Made by a program: the position numbers and the translations under genes. A model generated the notes under the pieces. That model was not told the origin of the DNA. It ran no database searches and saw only the letters and a program-made list of their open reading frames with translations. 64,000 bases of DNA from Astrothelium macrocarpum. Its lineage: Eukaryota > Ascomycota > Dothideomycetes > Trypetheliales > Trypetheliaceae. The stretch lies in the NCBI GenBank assembly GCA_021030915.1, contig JAGEMR010000042.1, positions 154,245 through 218,244 of the forward strand, read 5' to 3'. Of this stretch, positions 55,459-64,000 are shown piece by piece; within the stretch, counting starts at the first letter, position 1; the number at the start of each line of letters is the position of its first letter.

Positions 55459-56573
55459 CTACCCTTCCAACACCTCCACGGACAACAAACACATCCCGGT
55501 GCTGGCGTCCTGCTTGGGCTTGGAGAACTTGTCCGTGTGCTGGATGGAGGAGGCAAGTTGGATAAAGCTGAAAGAACGCCTCCTGGCCTTGTGTCGAACC
55601 TGTGCGTGTGAAGAAGCTTGGGGCCTAACCATAATCGCCACTCACCGAATACCTGGGTTTGCAAAGGGGGTTCAGGATGCCAGGCGGCATCTGAGGAAGT
55701 GATTGCAATCTCGAGAATTAGGTCGGGCTTACTGGATGACTCGTTGAGGCGTTGATAATCACGATAAACCTTGGGTCTTTGATCATCAGGACCAGAGAAA
55801 AGATCCTGAAGCTCTCTTGCAAGCGATCGCAGAAGGTTACGATAATTCAACCGTTTAGAGACTCCTGGACCTGGATCCCCTCCGCTCTTAGTGATTGGGG
55901 TGACAAAAATGATCTGTGGATCGTGAATCATATTCAAGGGTCCCGGAAGTTGATTCGTTCCAACAAGTTTTTGAAGGCTTGGGACTGTTTCGGTGCCATT
56001 ACGAAGAACATTGAACGTTTTTTCAAGGAAAGACGGTACATCAGAGTACACCCATTCATTGTTAGCAGTCGGCAACATAAAAACGTTAGCTTCAGAAATG
56101 TGAGCAATGTAAACCCCCAGTGAAGATACAATAAAAATAGATGTGCACCCATGTAATCCTTTGATGCCATAGGCTGTATCACCGTCTCTAGGAAGACGGA
56201 AGAATGCCGCAGTCACAGATCTACCTTCAAAAGGACGCCAGGTCCAGGTGGTTCCCAAGCGTAATTCACGGAGGTGCTGCTCATACTTAGAAGGGGACAT
56301 TCGCGGAAGCCTGCCCTGCCGATAAATCCAAGGCATTCTCTTATCAAGACGAGTGTTGTTAACGGAGGTACTCTCTGGTGTGGTTGAGTTCCCAGCTTGA
56401 GCTGGCAGAGGCATATCAGCGTAGCCAATAGCGCATGAATCGCCGCAGGTGTTTAGACCACATGGTACAATAGAATCGTTTGCAGACGTAGAATTAGACA
56501 AAAAGGCATGAAAACCGATGATGACGCTTGGTAGAATAAGCATATAATGATTAAGAGAAGAGAATGTTAACAT
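55459..56573 (-). CDS. Secreted protein of unknown family with Kex2-like site
   Basis: The model is 353 aa: exon 56573-55653, intron 55652-55600 (CAG/GTATTC to CGCACAG), exon 55599-55459. Without splicing the frame continues into a low-quality Ser/Pro/Cys tail. With it the protein ends in a coherent tail (SSIQHTDKFSKPKQDASTGM, then CLLSVEVLEG). A signal-like segment (LNHYMLILPSVIIGFHAFLS) is followed by CGLNTCGDSC and a dibasic site NNTRLDKR/MPWIY. A core GLHGCTSIFIVSSLGVYIAH, which I have the impression recurs in secreted Pezizomycotina proteins, lies near residue 145. The ATG at 56573 was chosen over 56672 because it puts the hydrophobic segment near the start. Function is unknown. Confidence 0.65.
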
Positions 56574-58549
56574 GACCGTTCTAGCTATAGTAAAACAATA
56601 GGTTAAAAGTTCTAAATCAAGCTGATCTTGAAGGGAAAAGGGAGACGAGAGATAATATACAAACTTTGTCAAGATTTCCCATCTGCTCCCACTGCTTCTA
56701 CGTCTCCGTTTCGGGCCAGAGGAAAGTCAACCGTTGCCATGAAAATTTGAACAGAGCCAGATTGAGGAAGGGGTGGCGTGTCAACATCGTTCGACGCAAG
56801 GGTTCGCTTTCATCCGCACACCAGTGATAGGTAGTATTCAATGTCAAGTTGCACAATCCGATTACCAACGAAACGCTTGGCTAGCACACCGAGGTGTGAG
56901 ACTCGATCATATCGAAGAAGGATACAGCTTTGTAGATGGAGTTGTACGTGAAGCTGGGCAAAGAGCTCCGGAACTAAATAAGATGCGCGCCGGCGCTATT
57001 CCTAATACGATAGAGTTCCATCAGGTCCAGGAGGTGGCTGGCCGTCACCAAATCACAAGATGGTTCGCTCCTAGCTGACTGACTGACTCCATGTATCCGC
57101 ATTTTCGGCGATAGAGGTCCATTTTCTTCAAAACAAGCGTCAATGTGTGAGGAGACAGGTAAGCAAAGAGACATAAAACTTTTGAACCTCGTTGCTCAGA
57201 AATTTCTGCTCTGACTGGCGCACGGAAGCTCATGAGACAGCCGGGGGATTTTTGCCAGCTTGCACTCGTTAGCAGGCTTAGCGTCTCTCAAACAACCGTA
57301 CATTTTAAACTCGAGCTTATAATATTCTAGCTCAATTCATTCTTAAAATTTCGGCTCATCCGCCTCTCAAGAATAGAGTCGGTTTGAGTGAGCTGCGAGG
57401 TAAAGATTCTATGGAAATATTGACCCTCGTAAAACTTGACTGATAACTTCATAGTGATACCATTGTCTCAGCAGGCTCGAATTTTCACCAAGGGTTGCAA
57501 GATAAATCATCACCTCCCAATAAAAATAGGCCTCACCTTACGATTCTGTAGGAGGCGGGACCGTGCAGGAGGTGGTACGGACCTCCAGCCTTGTCAGTGC
57601 TGCCTATTGTAAAATAGCAACACGTACAAGCCAACGAGGACTGAGCAGAGCTCTCCTTCTATATCTCGCCCTTTGCTCATTTGTGCAAGACGTTGAAGCG
57701 ACGATTTTCAGTGGCTTCTCATTCGCATAACAGCCCTCGGAATTCCTTGCATGCAACATGACCGTTGGTGTTTACACGTACTCGTCAGTGCATCTTTTCT
57801 TTTTCAGGAATTATGAGAGGGCTTAAAAAGCAATAATTTCACATATACAGCAAGGCTGATATCACACTACGTCATGCCGTCATTGAGCAAAACTTGTGAC
57901 ATAAAGATGCAGTTACGAACCAAGATCACCGTGACGTCGTTCATGTCGTCAGGCGAAATGTTGTATGTTCCTGATTCCAACCTCACAATGCATACGAAGC
58001 TTCTTTTATCGGCTAAGAGTGGTTTTACACATTACGGGGGTCCAGTGTGCTTTATGGATTGATTGTGCAAAATGAGCCTGTTATCCAGATGTATACCAGA
58101 GCTATCCGCTGATTAGTACCTGAATTGAAGAAGCTTCCTCGTCATTGATTGTAGCTCAGCCGTTTGCCTGAGTCGATCCAAATACCCTACTAGGGAAACA
58201 GGAATATAGCATAATGGATCGACAATGGATCGAAAAAATATACTCATGCGTTCAAACAAAGTCGAATGCTCGCCTTATCAAAAAAGGGTCAGAAAGGGAT
58301 GCATGTCTCATTGTTTTGAGGGGAAACCCGATCTTGGGAACAGCTGTACACATGGAGCAGCAGTTCAAGTAGCCAGAGGAGAGACAGAGAAGTATATATT
58401 TCGCGTAAAGGTCTTTCTAAAAGTCCAAAACCAAGATTCTAGCCTTTGATCAAGATTACAACTCCTGTTTCATCTTTCCAAATACAACCAGTCCCCTCAA
58501 CATTCCGCACTGATATCCCGCTACTATCCCAAGACAAATATCCAACAGC
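56574..58549. other. Long intergenic region
   Basis: About 2 kb. A 101-codon plus-strand frame at 56773-57078 has protein-like composition, but no domain, homologue that I recognise or intron, and is not called. The last 200 bp carry the promoter of the next gene. Confidence 0.4.
58393..58399 (+). promoter_or_regulatory. Candidate TATA box of the secreted Cys-rich gene
   Basis: TATATAT lies 157 bp upstream of the ATG at 58550 and is followed by a CT-rich stretch up to the start. The position fits a core promoter with a leader of about 100-120 nt. Confidence 0.35.
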
Positions 58550-59071
58550 ATGTTTTTCAAACTCACTATCCCTTTACTCGCAGCTGCTTCGCTCTGCGCG
58601 CTCGCCAGCGCCGACTGTCAAGCGTCCAATACAAATCCCGGAGGCAACGAAGGCGACCAGAGCCTTTGCGATGTCCAAGGCGTAGGCCAATGGACCTTTG
58701 GCATGTCCATCTCTATGGCCTGTGTTCCCGCCCTTAGTGGTGGCGATGCAGGATGTGCGAGCAATGCCAGCTTTTACATCTTTGACCAGAGCTGCAACAT
58801 TCGTGGTGGATATAACGTGCCCAGTTGCGGCGCACCCTTCACGATCCAGGAGAGCTTTCTACAAGACACTCTCGATGTCAAACAGATCAATACCGGAGTT
58901 GGAAGCGGATACTTTAAATTCACATATGGCGCCGATACGTACGCGATCGATAAAAACCACTGTGGGTGCAAGGGTTTTGGCGGGCTACAAGCCGGGCAGA
59001 ACTGCAAATGCGCATTTCCAGTAGATGGAGATGCAAGCTCCCGCCGTAGGAGCATTCAAATCGAGGCGTAA
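58550..59071 (+). CDS. Small secreted Cys-rich protein (effector candidate)
   Basis: A 173-aa protein from one exon. A textbook signal peptide (MFFKLTIPLLAAASLCALAS) is probably cut after SADC-proximal Ala/Ser residues. The mature chain is about 150 residues with ten Cys, including a dense cluster CGCKGFGGLQAGQNCKCAF near the C-terminus. It ends in a basic SRRRS segment. No domain is recognised. Size, signal peptide and Cys content match secreted virulence- or host-interaction-type proteins. That role is inference only, supported weakly by its position in gene-poor, transposon-bearing DNA. Confidence 0.8.
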   Translation: MFFKLTIPLLAAASLCALASADCQASNTNPGGNEGDQSLCDVQGVGQWTFGMSISMACVPALSGGDAGCASNASFYIFDQSCNIRGGYNVPSCGAPFTIQESFLQDTLDVKQINTGVGSGYFKFTYGADTYAIDKNHCGCKGFGGLQAGQNCKCAFPVDGDASSRRRSIQIEA

Positions 59072-59688
59072 AATCTGATGAACGGTTTTTTGGGTAGAAT
59101 AGCATTTCTGCATTTGTTAAACATTGTGAGGTTGGCTTTTTTAGACCATTTGTACGGGTGTACGCTTAGCGTTTTACTTATCTTGGTTCGTAATTCACGT
59201 TTAATCATCAATCTAATAGTATCCGGAAAATTGCAAGCAATACATCTTTGCTTATGCTTTGACATTAGAGGCCTTTGGTAATTTGTCGCCGGACTCGCTT
59301 TTGCTTTTCTATTAATTTGACTAGCCTTTTTTTCTACAAGCTAACGCGTTTTCACCCGGGTTAGATTTAGCTCAGTATCAGCCTGATACCTATTTAGTCA
59401 GCTCAAGTTGTTGTATCTTCTACGTGTTTATTTACATTATCTCACTATCTGTCTACCTTTACTTAATAAACCTGACGTTTTTTCTAATACTCTCAGAACA
59501 CAATTCAAGTGCAATAGAAATTTATGTACGCAATGCATTTCGATTCTGAATTGTGAAAATGTATACTTCCCCGCACAACCATGCCCGATAATCTTGGCAA
59601 GCATTTGTCTCTTTCAGCTACTATCGCGCTGCAATACACTGTAATCCAGGGTGTCTCCGAAACTTCCCTACGCTACATAGCCTCAACT
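59072..59688. other. AT-rich intergenic region
   Basis: A 617-bp region between two plus-strand genes, T-rich. No supported feature was found. Confidence 0.4.
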
Positions 59689-60252
59689 ATGAAAGTCATA
59701 ATCGAGCCTTATGATCCAGCTTGGGCAAAAGAATTCCAAAAAGCCAAAGCCTCGCTGGAAGTCATCCTGAAAGACGTCCAGTATACCTCGATCGAGCATG
59801 TAGGAAGTACATCGATTCCAGGCATGCTAGCAAAGCCAGTCATAGATATTGATATCATAATCAACTTATCCTTTCTCGTCGCGGCTCGGACTGCCCTGGT
59901 AGGTGCAGGATATACCGATTGCGGCGAGATGGATGTCCCGGGTCGGCACGCATACCGTCAACCAGGCTTCGGAAAGCACTCTGCTGCGCATGGGGAGCGT
60001 GCCGCGGACGGGAGCTTGAGACGTAACACATACGTGATGATCGAAGGGTGCGCTGCGCTAAGAAACCACTTGGATATAAAAAGAGTGCTATTGGAAGATG
60101 CTGAATTAAAGGAAGAGTACGGGACGCTAAAGTCCGCGCTTGCTCGCAGGGAGTTTGACAATATTGGTGCATACGCACGTGAGAAGTCAAAAGTTCTACG
60201 GAAAATTTTGAGAAAGGCAGGCTGGAGCGAAGAGGATTTAGATGCCAAATAA
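59689..60252 (+). CDS. GrpB/UPF0157 family nucleotidyltransferase-like protein
   Basis: A 187-aa single-exon protein of the GrpB family, a fold related to nucleotidyltransferases. Its biochemical role is unknown in fungi. Diagnostic segments are IIEPYDPAWAKEFQKAK at the start, IEHVGSTSIPGMLAKPVIDI near residue 33, and NTYVMIEGCAALRNHLDIKR near residue 117. The conserved GSTS-x-PG and D-x-D-like (VIDIDI) motifs are present. It was probably acquired by fungi from bacteria, as the family is mainly bacterial. Composition does not stand out here. The ATG at 59689 is chosen because family similarity begins at once; upstream in-frame sequence looks non-coding. Confidence 0.9.
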   Translation: MKVIIEPYDPAWAKEFQKAKASLEVILKDVQYTSIEHVGSTSIPGMLAKPVIDIDIIINLSFLVAARTALVGAGYTDCGEMDVPGRHAYRQPGFGKHSAAHGERAADGSLRRNTYVMIEGCAALRNHLDIKRVLLEDAELKEEYGTLKSALARREFDNIGAYAREKSKVLRKILRKAGWSEEDLDAK

Positions 60253-61156
60253 TGAGACGTCTATTGCGTCTTAGAGAGTGTCGCCTTTCTGGTTCAACAA
60301 TAGGCGCTCTTTTCTATCTACTAGCCTTGTCATCTACACTGCATAGGTTTGTAAACCAGTGTAGAATCTGGTAGACTAGGTATCGTACATGCTTTTCACG
60401 AGTTTATTAGTGTTTTATTGTACAAAGTGTAAAAATGAACTCGTAATTTTTATTTTTCTTAGAAAAATTGAATCTCACGCGGAGTACTCGTGTGCAAAGC
60501 AGCGACTGCTCCTTTCCGATGACGCATCGGCCAGCGATCAGTCGCCACCGTATCCATTCCAGCAAGACTTCCTTCAAGCTCGAGACACAAGGTCTGACGA
60601 ATGCCAACAATATCAGCTCATACACAGGCCCAGAGGCTCGATCGAACGCAGTAGTTACGAGAGCTTCTTTTGAAACGGATATGACTGGAACCAATAAGAC
60701 TTCAGGCGTCTTAGTTCGTAGTGAGTTCAAAGTGGAAAGGAAGGATAGAGTGCAATTGCTCACAGTGTGTGAGCTCTGATGTAGAATTCTTCCAGCACAA
60801 AATTGAATGAGATATTTTGAAGGTCTTAGAGACTAATAGTCCATAGTCTCTACGCTTCCAAACTAGTACTTACATTGAATGTTCTGTCTCATATTCTATT
60901 AATCAGCCAAGGACATCGATAAGTCTCTGCCATTGGGTGTGGGGCCAATACAACGGCCACGCAGTGGATTCGATGTGTTCTTTTCAGACAGTCTTCGAGG
61001 TCTTATGGATGACATCCGCAGTAGACCATAAACAAGCGGACCTGTTCAAACTTTCACCCTTTTCCTTGGCACTCATCCAACCCTACAATTGGTCGCACCC
61101 AATATACTTTCTGCAAAAAATTCCTGAATAAGCCTAGGATTATGCCCAAGTAACGT
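60253..61156. other. Intergenic region, no supported gene
   Basis: About 0.9 kb between convergent genes. At 60407-60779 there are overlapping open frames on both strands (about 100-118 codons) without recognisable domains. They are not called. Confidence 0.4.
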
Positions 61157-61802
61157 TCACTTATTGCTCGGCAATCCTACTTCGCCCATCCGCATAAGCG
61201 AACAGACATATAGATAAAACCCCACGACCTGCGCAAGCCTCGCCATACCCTCCTTTCCTAGAACACCTTCTGCATCCTTCCATTCCTTCTCTGGCACTGT
61301 CCCCAACCCTCTTGCCATTATCAATGAGATTTCGTAAGCCATAGCTTCCTTTCGTAGCAGTTCCGATGGCGTTATACCTTTACATGCAGCATCTATCTGC
61401 TCTGGAGTAAGAGGCTGTTCAAGCTTCTCCGCAATACGAACGTGAGCATAGGTAACGAACGGTGTCGAATAGACAGCTGCTACTGCAAGGATAGCTAGCT
61501 CCCGCATCCGTGATGTAAGGCCGGGCTGGTGTAGCAGCACTTCTCCAAGTGCCATGAAGGGGCCAAAGAGGTCGGGAGTGTACCTAGTGGCTAATAAGTT
61601 AGAACATCTGGAAGGTGTTGTGAACGTCTGAAAAGAAATGGAAAGTAGAGTACGTAAGGATAGAGAATGGTCCAATGGGATCCCCATTCGAGTCCTTGTA
61701 AGCGAAATTGGGATTGGGACCATGGTGTCTCTTGACTTGGGTGTCCAGATCAATCAGAGCAGAGGACGAAATCGAAGGCGATGCCGGGAATCGTTTTGAC
61801 AT
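61157..61802 (-). CDS. Carboxymuconolactone decarboxylase (AhpD-like) family protein
   Basis: Alpha-helical CMD/AhpD-fold protein of 191 aa. The exons are 61802-61654 and 61583-61157. The 70-nt intron (AC/GTACTC to CACTAG) joins in phase to give ILTYTPDLFGPFMALGEVLL. The core shows LTSRMRELAILAVAAVYSTP, then FVTYAHVRIAEKLEQPLTPE, the expected helix-loop-helix. The peroxidatic CxxC of AhpD is absent at the usual place (PFVTYAH), so a peroxidase role is unlikely. It ends at GLPSNK. The ATG at 61802 gives a short Ser-rich N-terminus typical of fungal members. A transposon-like end lies about 120 bp upstream of the start. Confidence 0.85.
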
Positions 61803-61926
61803 TCTCTCGATGACGGTTTCGCAGGCCTATGATTGCCAGACTGTATCTTAAAGAGAAGTTGGGGAAGATTACTTGGGTTGGAGGAAGTTAGAGCACGAAC
61901 TGATATTATAGACTCTAGGAGTCCTC

Positions 61927-61957
61927 CGCACGAGGTGCACGGTCGCACGAGATGCAC
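61927..61957 (+). repeat. Spaced direct repeat in the transposon end
   Basis: Two 14-mers with one mismatch, three bases apart (start-to-start distance 17 bp). They are probably transposase-binding sites within the terminal repeat. Confidence 0.6.
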
Positions 61958-62272
61958 ACCCAATTTGGTTGTCCCTTATTTGGCTTCGAACCCAATTATC
62001 TTAACAACGTAAATAGATAAATAGATAAAATTAATATGAGTGCTTCGCGATAACAATTCGAAACTTTTGACTAATTTAAATTATTCTAAAAGCCATTTGG
62101 GGGGTCGTTTTTGGCGTTGAGGTCGACCTGAGCTAGAACTAGCTTCGGCCTCACTATTTTTGTGCTGTATCTCTATCTCATCAATTTGAGGCCGTTTTTG
62201 TTGTATAGGCTGTTTTTGTCTGCTTTTTTTTTGGTGTTGGATCTCATTTCGGAGCTGCTTTTTGATAGCTCG

Positions 62273-63989
62273 CTATTGCTGAGCCTTCTCTTTCTGCTGA
62301 GCTTCCGTCTCTTTCTGAATTTGTCTAGTTTTCTGGGCTTTCTCACGTTCTCGCTGCTGTTGAACTTTGAGCTCAAACTTCAACTGCTTATCAGCTGCTT
62401 TTTGAGCCTTTTGTTCTTCTTTCTGTTGTCTTTTTTGACTCGCTTCCTGTTCTTTTCGTTCTTTTTTCTCACGAGCTGCTTGCACCTTCCCAGGGCTATA
62501 AAAGACAGCACCACCATACTCAGATGGCTTCAACAAAGGCTTGCGTCGTTTAGTTCTTTTCTGCTCAATTTTGACTGTCTCTTTGAGGTCTTGGTTCTCT
62601 CGCTCAAGAATTGCAATTCTCGTCTCAAACTTCGCAAATTTAACTTCAAATTTATCTAACTGACGTTGATAATAACCATCAATTTTGATAACATATTGTC
62701 TCCGAAACTGACGCCATATTGCATTTGACATACAGATCATAGAATCTGAATTAGAGGGTCGGTTAGAATTCTCATTTGATTGAATCGAGACCATTTCGAA
62801 CACTATTGACGGGTCAAATGGATAGAGACCTGTTTTGCGCCAACCGCTAGCAATGTTTTTGGCAGTAAAAGCCTGTTAATAAACAGTCCAAAATAGGCTA
62901 AAAAAGTCGCTTTTCGTGAGATTGAGAAAGCCTTCTGTTTTATTGAGCCATTGATCCAATTCTTGTGAGTAATAAATCGCCAAAGGATTAAATAAGCTCA
63001 TATCTAGCGGCTGAAGTCTATGAATTGAATGAGAAGGAAATACAGTTACGAGGATTCGGTGAAGGTCGCAGAAATCCAGAAATTCCGTGGTTATATGACT
63101 GCCGTGGCCGTCAATAATGAGAAGTCTATAATCGCGTCCGTGATGTGTTTTTTCTTTGATATTTTTCTCAAAAACGTCTCGAATCTATGCGAGTCCGAGT
63201 TCGTTGTTCGTCCAACCACTAGGCGAGGCTGCAAAATTGACATTATGAACAGCTGGATCAAAATCTCGAAACCAGGCCTCTTGAATAGCGCCAGATTCAG
63301 CATCAAAGATAATTGACGGCGGTAATAATTCGCCCTCCATAGAAATTGAGGCCAAAATTGTAATCCACGTTCGGGAGCCTTCTGTGCCAGCTCCTTTCAA
63401 AATACCGCGCTCATAAATATCCTTAATGAAGACACGACGTAATTTCGTTAATTGGCCCATAACAAAACCTTTCTCGTTCATATTATAGGTATTTTTGGGC
63501 AACACATTATATTATTCAATTTTGGAAACAATCTATCATAAAATTAGTAGATAAATGAAATAAATCAAGACCACAAATCAGCTGAAAATAAAGTTGAAAT
63601 TGTACATAATTATCTGCTCGCTTTCGAGCGAAATCAAACGTTATTAAGAAGGCTGAATTCAAGGTAGATTTATTACGCTTTACAAAACGCGTCATTCAAT
63701 CCTTTCCTGACTCTTTTTTGGCTATATTGAAAGCAAAATTTTTGACCATTCGGTTCGTAGGAGGGATTCCACGAAGATACAACTTATTTATATATAAAAT
63801 TAAAGCTGTTTCTTGAGATTTGGTGAGGAGTCCTAGGTGATTTAGATGTACCTCCTGAATTCCCTGGGTGCGGCCTCTATGGCGGCGCGACAACGTCGAA
63901 CGGCTGACTTTATGAATTCTGGCTATCTGGGTGTAATTAGGATGCTCTTCCGCATCCGCCGCAGCAATTGCTGCCTCAATTGATCCCAT
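62273..63989 (-). pseudogene. Pogo/Fot1-type transposase, inactivated
   Basis: The recognisable order is: N-terminal helix-turn-helix (NYTQIARIHKVSRSTLSRRH), a CENP-B-like second DNA-binding part (SQETALILYINKLYLRGIPP), the DDE domain with YNMNEKGFVMG and LLIIDGHGSHITTEFLDFCD, then LQPLDMSLFNPL, and a long basic Lys/Glu/Gln tail. The first catalytic Asp (normally in YNMDEKG) is Asn. Stops interrupt the frame near 63698, 63510-63520, 63183 (probably a former Trp) and 62878. A frame change is needed between 63520 and 63600, unless a TACTAAT-containing intron is spliced there. It cannot encode an active transposase as it stands. Confidence 0.85.
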
Positions 63990-64000
63990 TTTGATAGAGA

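Larger units (their letters stand above)
61918..64000 (-). mobile_element. Pogo/Fot1-like Tc1-mariner element (right part outside window)
   Basis: A transposase remnant read on the minus strand, plus a left end at about 61918-61975. The end carries a 14-mer repeated 17 bp apart (CGCACGAGGTGCAC at 61927-61940 and CGCACGAGATGCAC at 61944-61957), like terminal repeats of fungal Pogo elements. A TA lies at 61916-61917, the expected target dinucleotide. The other end lies beyond 64000, so the inverted-repeat pairing cannot be checked. Confidence 0.65.

Noticed and set aside
56773..57078. 101-codon plus-strand frame with protein-like composition
   Set aside because: No recognisable family, intron, signal or neighbour context was found. 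A chance frame of this length is plausible.
62162..62659. 165-codon hydrophobic Leu/Phe/Ser-rich plus-strand frame resembling a membrane protein
   Set aside because: It is the complement of the Lys/Glu/Gln-rich tail of the transposase. The hydrophobicity is a mirror artefact.

Overview
This is nuclear DNA of a filamentous ascomycete (Pezizomycotina, perhaps Leotiomycetes-like; class inferred only from overall character). The evidence is short 50-130 nt introns with GTAAGT-type donors and CTAAC/CTGAC branch points, compact genes on both strands, fungal-specific proteins (GUP1, Mep ammonium transporter, Zn2Cys6/homeobox regulator) and AT-rich repeat blocks with Pogo/Fot1-like elements. Splice joints given in the features were read by eye. 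They were accepted where reading phase is preserved and the protein continues into a conserved family, unless marked otherwise.

Positions 1-33000 are a conserved housekeeping block: an AMSH/Sst2-type deubiquitinase (3' part), APC1 of the anaphase-promoting complex, a probable Nup37, a pericentrin/CM1 spindle-pole coiled-coil protein, an SDR gene broken by one stop codon, a secreted subtilase lacking all three catalytic residues, SGT1/Ecd, Arp4, GUP1, proteasome beta2 (Pup1) and Nup159. Mitosis and nuclear-pore genes are frequent here (APC1, Nup37, Pcp1-like, Nup159, and Mad1 further on). This is probably coincidental synteny rather than a functional cluster.

Positions 33000-49900 are mixed: a Kex2-type secreted Cys-rich protein, a Mep/Amt ammonium transporter with GATA sites upstream, an unknown 320-aa protein, the checkpoint protein Mad1, a three-domain transcription factor (KN homeodomain, Zn2Cys6, C2H2) and a small membrane protein whose reading frame needs a GC-AG intron.

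Positions 50250-54600 hold a 4.3 kb element with 91-bp terminal inverted repeats. Its interior is extremely AT-rich and degenerate, and an intact-looking 235-bp solo LTR with a 5-bp target duplication lies inside it. Positions 54600-62000 are gene-poor accessory DNA with secreted proteins (one with a Kex2-like site, one small Cys-rich effector candidate), a GrpB-family protein and a carboxymuconolactone-decarboxylase-family protein. Positions 61900-64000 are a broken Pogo/Fot1 transposase running off the window.

The most unusual window-wide signal is a set of six GC-rich islands, all lying in coding sequence in the later part of genes. In each one the + strand changes from C-rich to G-rich, whichever strand the gene is on. 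The AT-rich element is also unusual: its surviving cytosines lie mostly after T and CpA is not depleted, which does not fit canonical RIP.
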